Shown here: piece by piece, positions 45,367 to 56,721 of the stretch | Position numbering within the stretch: position 1 is the stretch's first letter | How the letters are laid out: each line of letters starts with the position of its first letter | Origin: Peribolospora baueri | Lineage: Eukaryota; Basidiomycota; Peribolosporomycetes; Peribolosporales; Peribolosporaceae | DNA: 64,000 nucleotides | Reading direction: 5' to 3' | Assembly: GCA_029717555.1 (NCBI GenBank) | Contig: JAMDHS010000045.1 | Coordinates: 62,001 to 126,000, forward strand | Notes under the pieces: generated by a model | The model's input: only the letters and a program-made list of their open reading frames with translations | Databases searched by the model: none | What the model was told of the DNA's origin: nothing | Made by a program: the position numbers and the translations under genes

Positions 45367-47946
45367 ATGGCCACCATCGCTTCCCTCCCTCCCGAGATAC
45401 AGCGAGAGATATGCAACCTCATCTACCTCGACGCCATCCCCGCCCCGTCCTCTCTCGACCCGCCCGGCCTCCCCTCCGTCTCCGTCTCCGCCACCGCCCT
45501 CACGATCGGCGCATCAGAGACCGACGCCAGAAGGACGCTCGCCAGCCTCTGCCTCGTCTCCCGCTCCTTCTACTTGCAGGCCCGCCCCCTCCTCTTCCGC
45601 CGCGTTCACATCCGCTTGCCACACTCCTTCGATCAGATCTTGGCTACCTTGGGCGTCGATAAGCCCGCCCACGTGCACGCCCATGGTGGCTCGCACCGGC
45701 ACGACCAGCCCGGGCCCGTGGGTGGTAGTGGCCAAGGCGACGGCGACGGCAACGGCAGCGACACACCCGGTGGCGCCCGCTCCGGCTTTCCTCTCGTCGT
45801 TGCAAAGGCAGGCTTTGCGGCCATGGGAGAGAAAAAGGTGGTCGTCACCATGACGCCCTCCGGCCTCCTCACCCCACCTCCCTCCCGCGGCGTCAGCCCC
45901 GACTGTCCCTTGTCCCGGAGGAGCGCCGCGGCGGCGGCGGCGGCAGCGGCAACAACGACGACGTGCGACGACAGCGGCGGACAGGTCGTCGTACGATGGC
46001 CTGGTGAGAGCCACCGCGCCGCTTGACCGGCACGCCATTCTCGCGTCATCTCATCTCCTTCTCACCCCTCTTCTTCCACTCGTTCAGATCACGAAGGCGC
46101 TTCTAAGAGGACGGTCGCCTTCGAGCCCCTCCCCTTGGACGGCGTCCCCAACCCCGGTCGCTGGATCCGCGTCATCGACTTTTCTCGCTTTCGCACCTCC
46201 GGCATGCGTCGCACCGTCGGCGACGGCATCAACGCCCGCTTCATCACCTCGGACAAGTTGCTCGCCCTCATCAACGCCGCCGAGGGCTTGGTCGCCTTTT
46301 CCGCCACCGAATTCATGGACTCGGCCCTCTCCCTCGACGTTCTCGAGGCCCTCCTCTTCCGCCACGGCGAGCTTCGCCCTCGGACCGCCGTCCGCGGCGT
46401 CAGCATAGACAGGCGCGCCCCCAAGGCGCTCAACAGACTCGAGGCCCTCGATCTCTGCTCGTGCGTCTCTGCTCATTTCGTCGACGCGCTCACCCAGTTC
46501 GTCCAGACGCGCCTCACCGGGTCGTCGTCCGATGCCGCAGAGCACGACGACGACGCCGATGATGATGACGACGACGACGATGATGATGATGACGATGACG
46601 ACGACGACCGGCGCCAAGTACGCCGCGGTCGCGGCAGGACGGCAGAAACCGACCTAGCTCGTCCTCTTCTCCACCCCCGCACCGCCTCCATCGCTCGTCC
46701 CGATCCCGACGACCTCTTCGCCCAACCTCCCACCAAGCGACCCGGAGAGCCGGCCCAGTTCCCAGCCCTTCGACGTCTCGGTCTCGCCAACGTCACCAAC
46801 GTCCCCGCCTCCGTTCTCCAGCCCTTCGTCCTCGCCTTCCCTAACCTTACCCATCTCGACCTCACCGGAACGAGAGTGAGCCCGGCCCTGCTCGACGCCC
46901 TCTCCCGCCCCGATACCACTGTCCGCCTCGAGTGCCTCTCAATCGCCCGTTGCCGCGGTCTGACGAGCGAGAGCATCACCGACTTGCTCATGTACTCGCC
47001 CGCGACCCGCGACCTCCGACACCTCTCCCTCCAAGGCACCCTCCTCTTTCCCTCCGCCATCTCCCCCCTCGACCTGTCCCTCGTCATCACCAGCTCACCC
47101 GCTTTCCTCTCCGGCCAACTCAGTTACCTCGACCTGTCCGGTTGTCCTCTCTCCGACGTGCACCTCACTCATTTCCCTCCCCAGGCCAGCCTCGTCGACC
47201 TCGGCCTCGCCGCCGCGCCGGACATCTCTCTGCGCGCGGTGAGCGAGTTCCTGCGCGAGCGCGCGCCCAACGTCGAGGTGCTCGACCTTACCGATAGCTG
47301 CACCAACGGAGGAGGCACGACGCAGGGAGCGCGGGGCCACATCGGCGTCATGGCCCTCCAGGGCCTCTTGCTCGGCCCTTGCACCAGCGTGCCATCTCCG
47401 CCTCTGTCGGCGCAGCTCGCCGCCATGGGTCTCAACCGTTCGTCTGCGGAGGATGGGAACGGGAACGGGAACGAAAACGGCGATTCGCCGCCGCCGCCGC
47501 CACCGCCGCCGCGTCCGCCGACAAACCTCCGCGTCGTCGGCATGGGCGCGTCGAGCCTCCGCTCCCTCCGCGGTCCTTTGGGCACTTGGAGGGTGATCCA
47601 GGGTAAGGGGAGGCGCGGATGGGTCGTCGACACGGCCGCCGGTCCTCGTGAGACGTTGGAGGGGCGCCTGTCATGCGGATGCGGCGACGAACGGACCGGT
47701 GGCGCCGACAGCCACCACCACCACCACAACAACAACAACAACAACGTCACTGTCTCCGCTCGTGACGACGTCGTCCGCGACCTCCCCCGCTCTCACCCTC
47801 GCCGCCTCGCCCTGGAGCGACTGGCCGACGCGAACGGCAACGTGCCGAGCACGGTCGGCTGGCACTCGAGGAAGATGGAGATTGTCTTTGGCTTGGGATT
47901 CTTGGGGAGGGAGGAGGGACTGCATGCTTTTGCCGCCTATGCTTGA
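45367..47946 (+). CDS. F-box-like protein with leucine-rich repeats
   Basis: Two exons, 45367-46003 and 46088-47946, for 831 residues. The N-terminus (about 1-75: IASLPPEIQREICNLIYLD followed by LASLCLVSRSFYLQARPLLF) has the shape of an F-box: LP..I...I, then C.VS..F...A.P.LFR. It would bind Skp1 in an SCF ubiquitin ligase. From about 325 onward come irregular leucine-rich repeats (LNRLEALDLCSCVSAHFVDA, FPNLTHLDLTGTRVSPALLD, LECLSIARCRGLTSESITDL, LRHLSLQGTLLF, LSYLDLSGCPLSDVHLTHFP and NVEVLDLTDSC), the likely substrate surface. An almost pure Asp run sits near 365-385, and Ala, Gly/Asn and Pro runs and a His-Asn tract interrupt the rest. The start is the first ATG matching the F-box. Substrate unknown. 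Confidence 0.8.
46545..46610. repeat. gat/gac array coding for a poly-Asp run
   Basis: Mixed gat and gac codons in frame in the F-box protein, about twenty acidic residues; codon mixing suggests selection on protein charge rather than recent slippage. Confidence 0.8.
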
Positions 47947-48558
47947 GCGGCACGCCGTGCGTCGGTCGCAGTCCGCGTCTCTTTGAAAGGGGCTAGTCGT
48001 GTGCCCCCTTCGTCAACCCGTTAACAATCGGGTTTGTCTCATCTCGGCGTTCGGTTCGGTTCGGTTCGGTTCGGTTCGCGTCTCGATTCGCGTCGGTGGA
48101 GGATGGGGATGGACGAAGGGTCGCCGAGCGAGGTCGTGGTCGTGGTCGTCAGCAGTTGGTAATCTTTTCGTTCGTTCGTTCGTCCTAATGGCGATCCGCT
48201 TCTCCTCCTTCTTCTACCGGGTAAAACAGGAGTCGCTGCCCTGTGTGTATGTTTATGTATGTACATTATGATCAGTGATATGGGAGCGTTTTGACACAAT
48301 TCGGCGTCATGCCTGCCTGTCTCGCTCTTTCACCGCGACGCCGTCATTCGTCGTTATCTTCTCCCCCTCGACAGCGACAACGGACAGCGATGACTCGGAA
48401 ATTGGTTCTACATTCGACCTTTGGGCAAACAGACACGTCCCCTCCCGTCCCCCGCGGCTCCGTCGGTCCTTTCACCACCCGGTCAAGCGCCGTCCCCCTT
48501 TCCTCTGCTTTGCTAACCCTTTTCTTCTTTTCCCATTTCGATTTCGATTTCCCGCCTT
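47947..48558. other. Intergenic stretch between converging genes
   Basis: Between the F-box gene (+) and the unknown helical protein gene (-). Includes a ggttc pentanucleotide array at about 48051-48078 and cgttcgtt units near 48168-48183. No gene supported. Confidence 0.45.
48051..48078. repeat. ggttc pentanucleotide microsatellite
   Basis: Five to six tandem ggttc units. The same ttcgg motif recurs sporadically in the 33-37 kb region. Confidence 0.85.
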
Positions 48559-49942
48559 TCAAGGTTCCGGCACCCGCGCAATCTCTTCCAGGTTGGGGTG
48601 TTCGAACTTGAGCGGCACGTGCTCGCGCGCTTTGTCGATTGCTGCGTCTACTGGTTTTTCTGAGAGTACGCGTATGGGTATGGGTATGCATATGCGTATT
48701 AGTAGGCGTAGGCGTAAGCGTATTATGCGTGTGCGTAGGCGTAATATGCGTGGCGTGGGGAGATAGGCGAGGACACGGCGACGTCGTCAAGGTCTCGACG
48801 AGCACCTCGCCCTCTCGGCCGCACGCTCGCTCTGGGTGGGCGCGACTCACCTGCGATGATGGCGCTCATTTGCGCAGCGCCTCCCGTGTTGGGCTCCTTT
48901 GGGTGTGGTCTGCAACGACGCGGCGGCAAGGGACGGGATGGATAATGATGTGAGAGGGACGGAGGAGGAGGAGCCGACGACCTACCTGGGCGGAGCCAGT
49001 TCCCTCGCCTCGAGAAAGTCGATGGCGGCCATGTGTCTCTGCTCCTCGGTGAGCTCCCTTTCCACGTACGGCAGCTGGTCCTTCTCCTCTTCCTACAGAC
49101 GCCCCAAAGCGAGATGCGACAGATGAGCCTCACCCGTCCGTTTGACTCGGACACAAAAAAAAAAAAAAAAAAAACGACGGGCGAAGCGCACATCGGCGTG
49201 GGTGACAAAGAGCGCGACGGCCTCGGAGACCATGTCGTCGTAGTCCTTCATGCCTCCGGGAAGGTTCTTGGGAGAGTGCTTGTCCGCTTCGTGAAGCGCC
49301 TCCTTCATCGCCTTGTGCTCCGTCCGGTCTTTCTCCACGTCCCTCACGCGCCCGCGCGCCTCGAGGAGTTTGTAAAAGGTGAGCTCCTGAGAAAGCAAGA
49401 AAGAGAGTCAGCGGTTCGGCGGCGCGCTCCTTCTACCCCGCCGCCTCGTCACCGACTCCAGTCTCACCTCCGCATCGGCATGCTTGGACGCCTCGCGGAT
49501 GATGGTGTTGGCGATGGCCACTTTGCCTTCCACCTCCTCGGCTTTGGCATTTTCATATCTTACCCAAAGGTCGCGCACCTGCTCTCGACGCAAGGTTAGA
49601 ATGAGCGGCGCATGGCATGCGGTCACGCTGAGGTGCATCCCTGTGCGCACGGGTCGCTCACGTTGTCATGGTCGACCTGTACGTCGATGGCGGTCATCCA
49701 CATTCCATGAGCATCCTGTACGATTCCCCCCCACGTCCTTTCTCATCGGGCCAGAGACTCACCCGAATCTCCTTGACAAGGTCCAGCTTGGGCGAGTACA
49801 CATGCGTCGCCAAAGCTCGCACCGCGAGGCCCACCAGCTGGGGACGAGCGAAAGCGAGGTTGAGCGAGGCGGACGGCGCAGCGGGCCCGGACGTCGTCAG
49901 GCGTACCGCGAGAGGTCGGGCGATGCGTGCGAAACAAGTCAT
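48559..49942 (-). CDS. Unrecognised helical protein with mitochondrial-type N-terminus
   Basis: Seven exons: 49942-49763, 49715-49662, 49578-49468, 49386-49192, 49092-48986, 48909-48851 and 48647-48559. All joins are in frame, for 264 residues. I do not recognise the family. The N-terminus (MTCFARIARPLAVRLTTSGP) is Arg-rich without acidic residues, as in mitochondrial presequences. The body is charged and helical with conserved-looking blocks: DAHGMWMTAIDVQVDHDN, VRDLWVRYENAKAEEVEGKV, ELTFYKLLEARGRVRDVEKD, LPGGMKDYDDMVSEAVALF, EEQRHMAAIDFLEARELAPP and VPLKFEHPNLEEIARVPEP. No membrane helix or zinc ligands. An alternative 5' exon ending in CPRFYQLK (near 49967-50035) would splice to LVGLAV in frame but has no ATG I can find. 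The splice consistency makes a real gene very likely; function is open. The last intron carries degenerate gcgta repeats. Confidence 0.72.
49152..49174. repeat. Poly-A tract (poly-T in the transcript) inside an intron
   Basis: An A run of about 20 bases on the plus strand in the fourth intron of the unknown helical protein gene. On the coding strand it is a T tract a little downstream of the GTGCGC donor. Confidence 0.85.
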
Positions 49943-50895
49943 GTCTGTCAATACCTTCAACTGGTAGAACCGGGGGCAGACGGTGGAGGACAGGTTGCGA
50001 GGGCCATCGCACCGCCCGTCGCATCGGTCCAACGCGCAGTCAAGCAGCTGAGTCAGATACGTTATTCGGCGGCGGGTCAGTCAGAGAGAGTGTAATGTGC
50101 GCGCGCGCACTGGCGATGTCGTGGGAGCGAGTAGTTGTTACAGCGGAAGCGAAAGAGAGACAGAGAGAAAGACAGACGAGAGTAAAGAGACGAAGAGAAC
50201 TGGATCAATTGGTTTGGTAAGAATAAGGTCAAGGGCGTCCTCTAGGGATGCCCTGAGTCCCTGTTCTTATATGCATGGGGTCAGGCTCAGGGAACGAGTT
50301 AACGAAGGAGGAGTAAGGGGGAATGAGTGAATCACGTGCGCCTGCGCGGCGTATGAGGAATGCACGTGAGGCGTATTATATGCAATGAAGGACGACAGAT
50401 GACGAATGCACGCGCGCACGACTCGACCCGGATGTCAGCGAGTCGGCCTCCAACAGAGGACGGGCATGGGAGCTCGACCTGGTCGTTCCCGGCAAGTGCG
50501 CGTATCTTCGTAAGTTCTCCGTATGGCAATCTGTGTCCCAGTGCAGTTGCTCTTGTCGGCTACATGACTGCATATAAGAATCGCCTCAGCTCTCCATCCA
50601 CCATCTTCCTCACGTACGCGTTCGTTGCGCCGCACGTGATGCCTGCCACGCCGGTCGAGCACGTGACGAAGTGATCTGCGCGTGCTCGTCCGGCCTGCAG
50701 GGGGCGTCCGGTTGGCACGGCGTGGGAGAAGAAGAACGACGACGAGGGTCGAGGGGGCTTCTCGAGTTGGCCTCCTCCACCAAGCCACCAAGCCAAGTCT
50801 CCCCACAGCGCCGCCCTTTTTTTCTTTTTCGTCTTCCTTATACGAACGCCCGTCCCGTACGCCTCAGCTGTCCCCGCAGAGCCGATCGACGAACC
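49943..50895. promoter_or_regulatory. Divergent region between the unknown gene and phosphomannomutase
   Basis: About 950 bases between two start codons pointing away from each other. It holds both promoters and perhaps an extra 5' exon for the minus-strand gene. A pyrimidine tract (CCCTTTTTTTCTTTTTCG near 50813-50832) precedes the phosphomannomutase start. No defined operator recognised. Confidence 0.4.
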
Positions 50896-52454
50896 ATGCC
50901 TTCCGCGTTCAGCGACCGCAAGTTTCCCAAGACGCTCTGTCTCTTCGACGTCGATGGCACCCTCTCGCCCGCTAGGCAGGTGAGTCCCCGAGCCGCTCCG
51001 AACTAGGTCAGCGTGGATGGGCGTATCCATCAGCGAAGAGTCGTGGTGAGAAGAGTTGGACGGGCACGCGGCGCCAGGTGGCCGTTCATCGCCATGCCGT
51101 TTACGCGCGTGCATGAGATCGAACGCCGGCGGAGCCACCTTCTCCCGGACGGGACCTTGGCTGAACGAGCTCCGCCGCCCGTCCGCTCCTTCCCTTCATG
51201 CGCTCGTGCCCTTCCACAGACCGCCTCGCCGCAGATGATTGAGCTGCTCAAGGAGCTCCGAACAAAGTGCGCCACCGGCTTCGTAGGCGGCTCCAATCTG
51301 TCCAAGATCAGGGAGCAACTCGAGGTCAAGGGTCAGGACGGTGAGTTGGGTTCGAAGAGAAAGGAACTCGCGAATGGGCTGTGCGACTAGGTTGGAAAGT
51401 CACGTTGAGGTGGGAGCGAGTGAGGAGGACGCTATCCGCTCCAGCTGACCACTTGCCATCTCTTCCCCTTTTCTATTCTCCTTCGCCTTATGCGTTGTTC
51501 TCCAGTCGTCCAAGAGTTTGACTACTGCTTCGCAGAGAACGGTTTGACGGCGTACAAACTCGGCAAGGAGGTCGCCTCACAGTCTTTCATCAACCACGTA
51601 GGGGAGGAAAAGTACAAGGCACTGGTCAACTTTATCCTGCACTACGTCGCCGATATGGACATCCCCATCAAGAGGTGCGTCCATCTTTGTCCACGGTCAG
51701 CAGTGGTCGGGTTGGAACCCGCGCTCACGATTTCCCTCCTCGTCTTCTCTTTCGTCACTTATAGAGGCACTTTCGTCGAGTTCCGCAATGGCATGATCAA
51801 CGTCAGCCCGCTCGGCCGCAATGCCTCGAAGCAGGAGCGCGACGAATTTGAGCGGTATGACAAGGTTAGCTCTCTTCCCCGTCTCAGGGCGGTTTTTTCA
51901 TGAGGAGTGTAGGCGAGTCTTTCTCTGCGATGGACGGATGATCTGACCGTACGAACGTTCTTTTTCGTCGTTTCCCTCCTCCCACCAGCAACATCAAGTC
52001 CGCGCAGCCTTTGTCAAAGTCCTGCAAGAGAAATTCGCTTCGTACGGCCTGACATTCAGCATCGGAGGCCAAATCTCCTTCGACGTCTTCCCCACGGGCT
52101 GGGACAAGACGTATGCGCTTCGCCATGTCGAGAAGGAGGGTTTCGAGCAGATCCATTTCTTCGGTGACAAGACTTACAAGGTGGGCGAACGGACGATGTT
52201 GGACGCGGAATGGGGAAGGCATCAGAACGACTCCTCGACGAGTCATATTCCTCGCATTCTCACGGTCATGAGTTGTTGCAGAGCGGTGGATATGGAAGCT
52301 GAGACCGTGCTTGCCTTTATCTTTGCTTCCTATCCCCCTCTGGCCGCTTTAGGGCGGCAACGACTACGAGATCTTCACCGACCCTCGCACCATCGGCCAT
52401 GCCGTTTCCAGCCCGGACGACACGGCGGCAGAGCTGAAGAAGCTCTTCTGGTAA
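50896..52454 (+). CDS. SEC53: Phosphomannomutase
   Basis: Six exons: 50896-50979, 51220-51340, 51506-51674, 51765-51864, 51989-52180 and 52353-52454; 255 residues, the usual eukaryotic PMM length. It converts mannose-6-phosphate to mannose-1-phosphate in the cytosol, feeding GDP-mannose for N-glycans, O-mannosylation and GPI anchors. The haloacid-dehalogenase nucleophile motif [11 protein letters not shown] gives D18 (nucleophile) and D20 (acid/base). Family blocks [83 protein letters not shown] and the terminal [10 protein letters not shown] are all present in order. Gene structure is regular and no residue oddity was seen. Confidence 0.97.
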
Positions 52455-53227
52455 ACGGTTATCGGTTTGGATCCCCCTCACCTTCTACTTCCCTTCACCA
52501 TCGAGACTTCCCAATTCACTCGGACGTGGACGAGCTAGACCGGGTGGTCGAAAGACGGGCTTTCAGCGGACTTTTTTGGATTTCGGTCGTCGGACATTGG
52601 CGACGGGACTCACCACTCCTCTCTTATTCCTTTCTTTCCTGTTTACCTCTACTGGACGCGGCTAACCCACATCTAGATATCACTGCACGAACTCGGTACT
52701 GTGGAAGTTCCGTCTACTCTCTGATATGATCAAAAGTTCTTCAGCTTCGTCGCTCGCGCCTAAGCAAGACGGATGGTACCGTGAAAATGACTGGATTCAT
52801 CGCCGTCTGGAGCCGACCTATGACGAACGACATCGTGAAAGGGTGTTCGTAAACATAAAAGAACAGAGAAGCCAAAAGGGTATGGCGCGACACGTGCGTC
52901 GCATGAAGGATATCAAGTACAGGGTGAAGTACAACGACCGAGCTGACTAGTCTATGAGCGCGATTGGGGAGGTGAGGAGCGGTATAGTTGAGGTGAACGG
53001 TGACGATTGGAACCAGAGGGTGGCAAAAGAAGAAGGGCCGGTGGTGGTAGTGGATTCGGATGTGCGAACCGGACTTTATGGCGGCCGCGAACTGACCATT
53101 GGCGAAGGGCTGATGTGCGGAGAGCGGTTGCCCACCTCGCTCGGAACCGGCGGTATCAAGCGCGGTCGAGACGGAGTGGAGTTTGACGATGCGGTCTCCT
53201 CCTTGGACAAAAAGGTCGACGGCGCAG
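52455..53227. other. Intergenic stretch between converging genes
   Basis: Between phosphomannomutase (+) and the J-domain protein (-). Open frames of 70-180 codons occur on both strands but have no splice context or recognisable sequence. Confidence 0.45.
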
Positions 53228-54761
53228 TCAACCCATGTATCCCTCGCCCTTCTCCAACAGACCGACGGCAAGACCGAGGCCCCAAGCCACACGAGGGCCC
53301 AGCAAGCCGTCCTTCTGCGTCATGCCGGGCCGAGCGTCCACCTCGTCGTCTTCGTCCTCATCCACCCATCCCTCGACTTCATCTCCGTCGTGTCCGGCCT
53401 CTAAACCCCTCGTCTCTCCGCGACTTCTCGCCTCCTCTTCCTCGCTGTCCTCCTGTCGCATGACCTGATCGATAGCCATGGGTATGCTCAGCGTCACTCG
53501 GGCGAGCTGCATCGTAAGGCGAAGCCGCCCAAAGACGTCGAAATACGAAAGCTGTCGTAAGGAGTGTTGGATCTCGTACAGGCGAATTAGCTCGAACTTG
53601 ACCACTCTTAGGTACAACTTTTGACCGGCTAAGGGAAGGAGAGCGCAGTGTGGATATGAGATGCCGATTCGGATGGTGAGAGAACAAGAACGCCGTTGCA
53701 GAAGCGACTCACTCAGAAGCACTTCTCGCATCTTGCGAAACACGCTTTCCAAATTCTCCACAGCGCTCTCGCCCAAATTGAGGCCGGGATTGCCTTCATT
53801 TGCGGCGTCTGCGTATGAGGACAAGGACAAGGCGTTTGCTTAAGTCTATACTCATCCACGAGCGCGGTCATCATATTTTCTATACTCACTGACAAACACC
53901 CGGACCATCTCAAAATCGCCCTCCATGAACTCGCAAAACACCTGATATAGCACGCTGTTCAGCGTATCTTCCCCCGCCATGCCGCGTCCGTACGACCCTA
54001 TCCCTTCGCCGTCCGCCATCGCCGACGCATAGTCCGTACGCCCGCTGAGATCGTAGATTCTGCGAGAGGATGGCTTGGAGAGCGTCTCGTATGCGAAGGA
54101 GAGCTTCTGGAAAGCCGACGTCGACGGCGGGTAATTTGGAAATTTGCTGCAAAGTCAAAGACGAATCGACGAGAATGAGAGATAGGCAATCCTCATTCGC
54201 CAACGCGGCTCTCCTCGACGGCTGTTTCCATTACTCACTCAGGATGGCACACCCTGCTTCTACTCAGAAATGCCCGCCTGATCTCCTCCGTCTTGCACTT
54301 GCGGTTCGATATGCCCAGCACGACGTAAAGATCCTCAGCGGCTAGAACAGAATCCACCATGGCATACTTTGCCTCGTTACCGGCACGATCTGCTGCCACC
54401 TTCGACGATTCTGCTTCGTATTCTCCGGCAAGTGGAACTCGGTTGGAGCTGGCGCCATTGGTTGAGGAATGGAGGTCGCGACTAGACGGGAAGGTCGCGC
54501 CGCCGCCCGCTGAGCGGCGGGAACGCCGAGCGGCTGCATTGGCACCAGGCGACGATGGTAGTTCCTTAGATCCAAAGGCGTAGCTCGACGCTGTGAGCAA
54601 AGCAAGAGCGGTTCAAAGTGAGCAGCTTCGCACTTGCACAGCGCCATACCTTGTGCGAAGTCCCCAGAGGCAGACGCCTTGCCTTCTTGTCATTGCTCGG
54701 CGCACAGAGTGAGTGGTGTCTACTCACCGGTGTTGTACAAGTAGTCAAATACAAGGACCAT
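53228..54761 (-). CDS. J-domain (DnaJ-type) protein
   Basis: Five exons: 54761-54728, 54590-54239, 54146-53890, 53808-53713 and 53628-53228; 379 residues. The J domain lies at about 91-160: AEDLYVVLGISNRKCKTEEI, RRAFLSRSRVCHPDKFPNYP, then FQKLSFAYETLSKPSSRRIY. The Hsp70-activating HPD triad is residues 127-129; its Asp codon is split by an intron. No Gly/Phe region or zinc-finger repeats follow, so it is a class C J-protein. The remaining 210 residues are helical (MREVLLTGQKLYLRVVKFEL, LRQLSYFDVFGRLRLTMQLA) with an acidic run near 330-350. Such C-terminal parts usually direct Hsp70 to a specific client or site, not identifiable here. It shares a short divergent promoter with Sgt2, which also works with Hsp70; this may be coincidence. 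Confidence 0.88.
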
Positions 54762-55224
54762 GTTTTCCGTCTATGACGAGCCTTCCTCCGACAGAGCAGA
54801 AGGGTAAGGAGGGGTCTGACCAAACTAGCGTCCGTCTTCGAGTTGCAAGCGATCAAAATGCGGGAGGACGTTTGGGGCCGCTGATAGTGACGCTCGTAAC
54901 AGCATCAAAGGTGCGGCTGTAGAGACAGACGCAAGCGAACCAGCGTCCGTCCAGATGGAGGAGCCGCTCACACGAAGGTGGAAAGAAGCTAGGAGGAGTG
55001 AAGGCAATCATGGTCTTTGTCCTGTCCGTCGTGGACAAGCAGACGCGGCAAGCACGTGAAGGGGGATAAGGAGTAGGGTTATCACAGCCCCCGCTCATGT
55101 CCGGCTTCGAGCGAGGACTATGATCAGGCACGACGGCCACGTGGACCGCAGGCCACGTCCTCGACAACAACCTGACGGCGCTATACCTTCGGCCATATCC
55201 TCCTCCTCCACGTTTGGCGCTCCG
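54762..55224. promoter_or_regulatory. Divergent J-protein/Sgt2 promoter
   Basis: Contains one telo-box-like TAGGGTTA at about 55074-55081, the same core as in the ribosomal-protein and Mrp10/Sec61-beta promoters. In-frame codons upstream of the Sgt2 start include earlier ATGs but the family begins at MAENKK, so this is treated as noncoding. Confidence 0.4.
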
Positions 55225-56721
55225 ATGGCAGAGAACAAGAAGTCGCTTGCCCTCGCGGTGATTGAGTGGCTTAAGGACTCTCTCAATGACGGTACGATCC
55301 GCCAGGACGACCAGGAGAGCATCGACGTGGCGACGCAATGCATCTCTGAGGCGTTCGGCATCGACCCAGAGGACGAGCAGCAGAAGAACAAATACTCCAT
55401 TCGGCCAGCCAAGTTGCAGCAAATTTTCGATGTTGCTCTTAAGGCTCAGCAGAGGCAGAGGGCGGTGAGCATGCTTAGGTGGCGCCAGGTAGGCTGTCTG
55501 GTAAGTTGGAGACGGCGTGCTGACTTTAGCCACCGGCCGTCGTCCACAGGACCAACCCGCCGCGTCCACCTCCTCCACGCAAGCTCCATCTTCCGGCGCT
55601 AATCCGGCGGCCACCACGCCTGATCCGGAGTCACTTACCAAGGCAGAGGCGCTCAAAGCAGAAGGCAATAAGTTGATGTCGGACAAGTCGTACGAAGGCG
55701 CGGTGGTCAAGTACACCGAGGCGATCAACCTCGCACCGAATCAGGCCGTCTACTTCTCCAACAGAGCGGCCGCTTACTCCCAACTGGGCCGATATGACGA
55801 GGCGATTGAGGATGCCAGGCAGGCGGCCAGGGTGGACCCCAAGTTCAGCAAGGCGTACTCGCGTCTGGGGTGAGTTATCGAGCGCTCTTCCGTCGCCTCC
55901 CGTCTTTCACATCTCGCCAATACTGACAAGCTTGTCGACGCCCTGGTTCCGCTACAGCCACGCTCTGTACTCTTCCGGTCGCTTCTCGGAAGCGGCAACG
56001 GCGTACCAGCAAGGTCTCGATCTCGACCCGACCTCGACTCTCATGAAGACTGGCCTGGAAACCGCCCAAGCGCGAGCGCGAGAAGCCGAAGGGTCTTCTG
56101 ACGTGTCTCAAAATGCTGGTGCCGATGGTCCAGATGCAGGCGCCGGTGCCGGAGGAAGTGGATTCGGCGGTTTCCCAGGTATGGGCGGTGCGGGTGGCAT
56201 GCCGGATCTGTCAAGCATCATGAACAACCCCATGTTCTCCCAGATGGCGCAGAACTTGTGAGCTTTGTACGTCTTTCGCTCCTCAGGAAATACGTCTCCG
56301 GGCTGATTTGCGACTGCCAATGTCGGCATCGTTATCCTTTGCCTTGTCTTCCAGGATGGCGAACGGCGGACTGGACAGGCTCTTGCAGAACCCACAGCTC
56401 CGTCAGATGGCCGAGGGCTTCGGCCAGGGTGGGGGTATGCCGGACATGAGCCAGCTGGGCCAGCTCATGAACGACCCCTCCATGCGAGAAATGTGAGTGC
56501 CGCTTTCGTTTCGTTTGTACTTCAAGCCGTCGCCTAGTGGTAGCTCCTCGCCTCCGTGATACCGTTAGACTTTCGTTAGGGTGCGCATCAAGGTTTGCTT
56601 ACCGATATCGGGTTTTCCGGCTCGTAGGGCGCGCAACATGATGGGTGGCTTCGGTGGTGGAGCGCGCGGGGAGGAGGACGAAAATGCTGGATCAGGCCCG
56701 AACAGCGGCGCCTACTCTTGA
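55225..56721 (+). CDS. SGT2: Sgt2/SGTA-type TPR co-chaperone
   Basis: Five exons: 55225-55464, 55550-55869, 55958-56257, 56355-56492 and 56628-56721; 363 residues. The N-terminal dimerisation domain (1-80: LALAVIEWLKDSLNDGTI, then CISEAFGIDPED) binds Get4/Get5 in the tail-anchored protein pathway. Three TPR motifs follow (about 108-215: EALKAEGNKLMSDKSYEGAV, INLAPNQAVYFSNRAAAYSQ, SKAYSRLGHALYSSGRFSEA), carrying the carboxylate clamp for Hsp70/Hsp90 tails. The C-terminal Gly/Met-rich domain (MPDLSSIMNNPMFSQMAQNL, LLQNPQLRQMAEGFGQ, QLMNDPSMREM) holds hydrophobic transmembrane clients. Sgt2 receives tail-anchored proteins at the ribosome exit and hands them to Get3; Sec61-beta in this window is a classic tail-anchored protein. 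Order and length match the family. Confidence 0.96.

Noticed and set aside
52954-53463. 169-codon plus-strand frame opposite the J-protein end
   Set aside because: Overlaps the J-protein last exon and the converging 3' region; no family match or splice evidence, though a small gene cannot be fully excluded.
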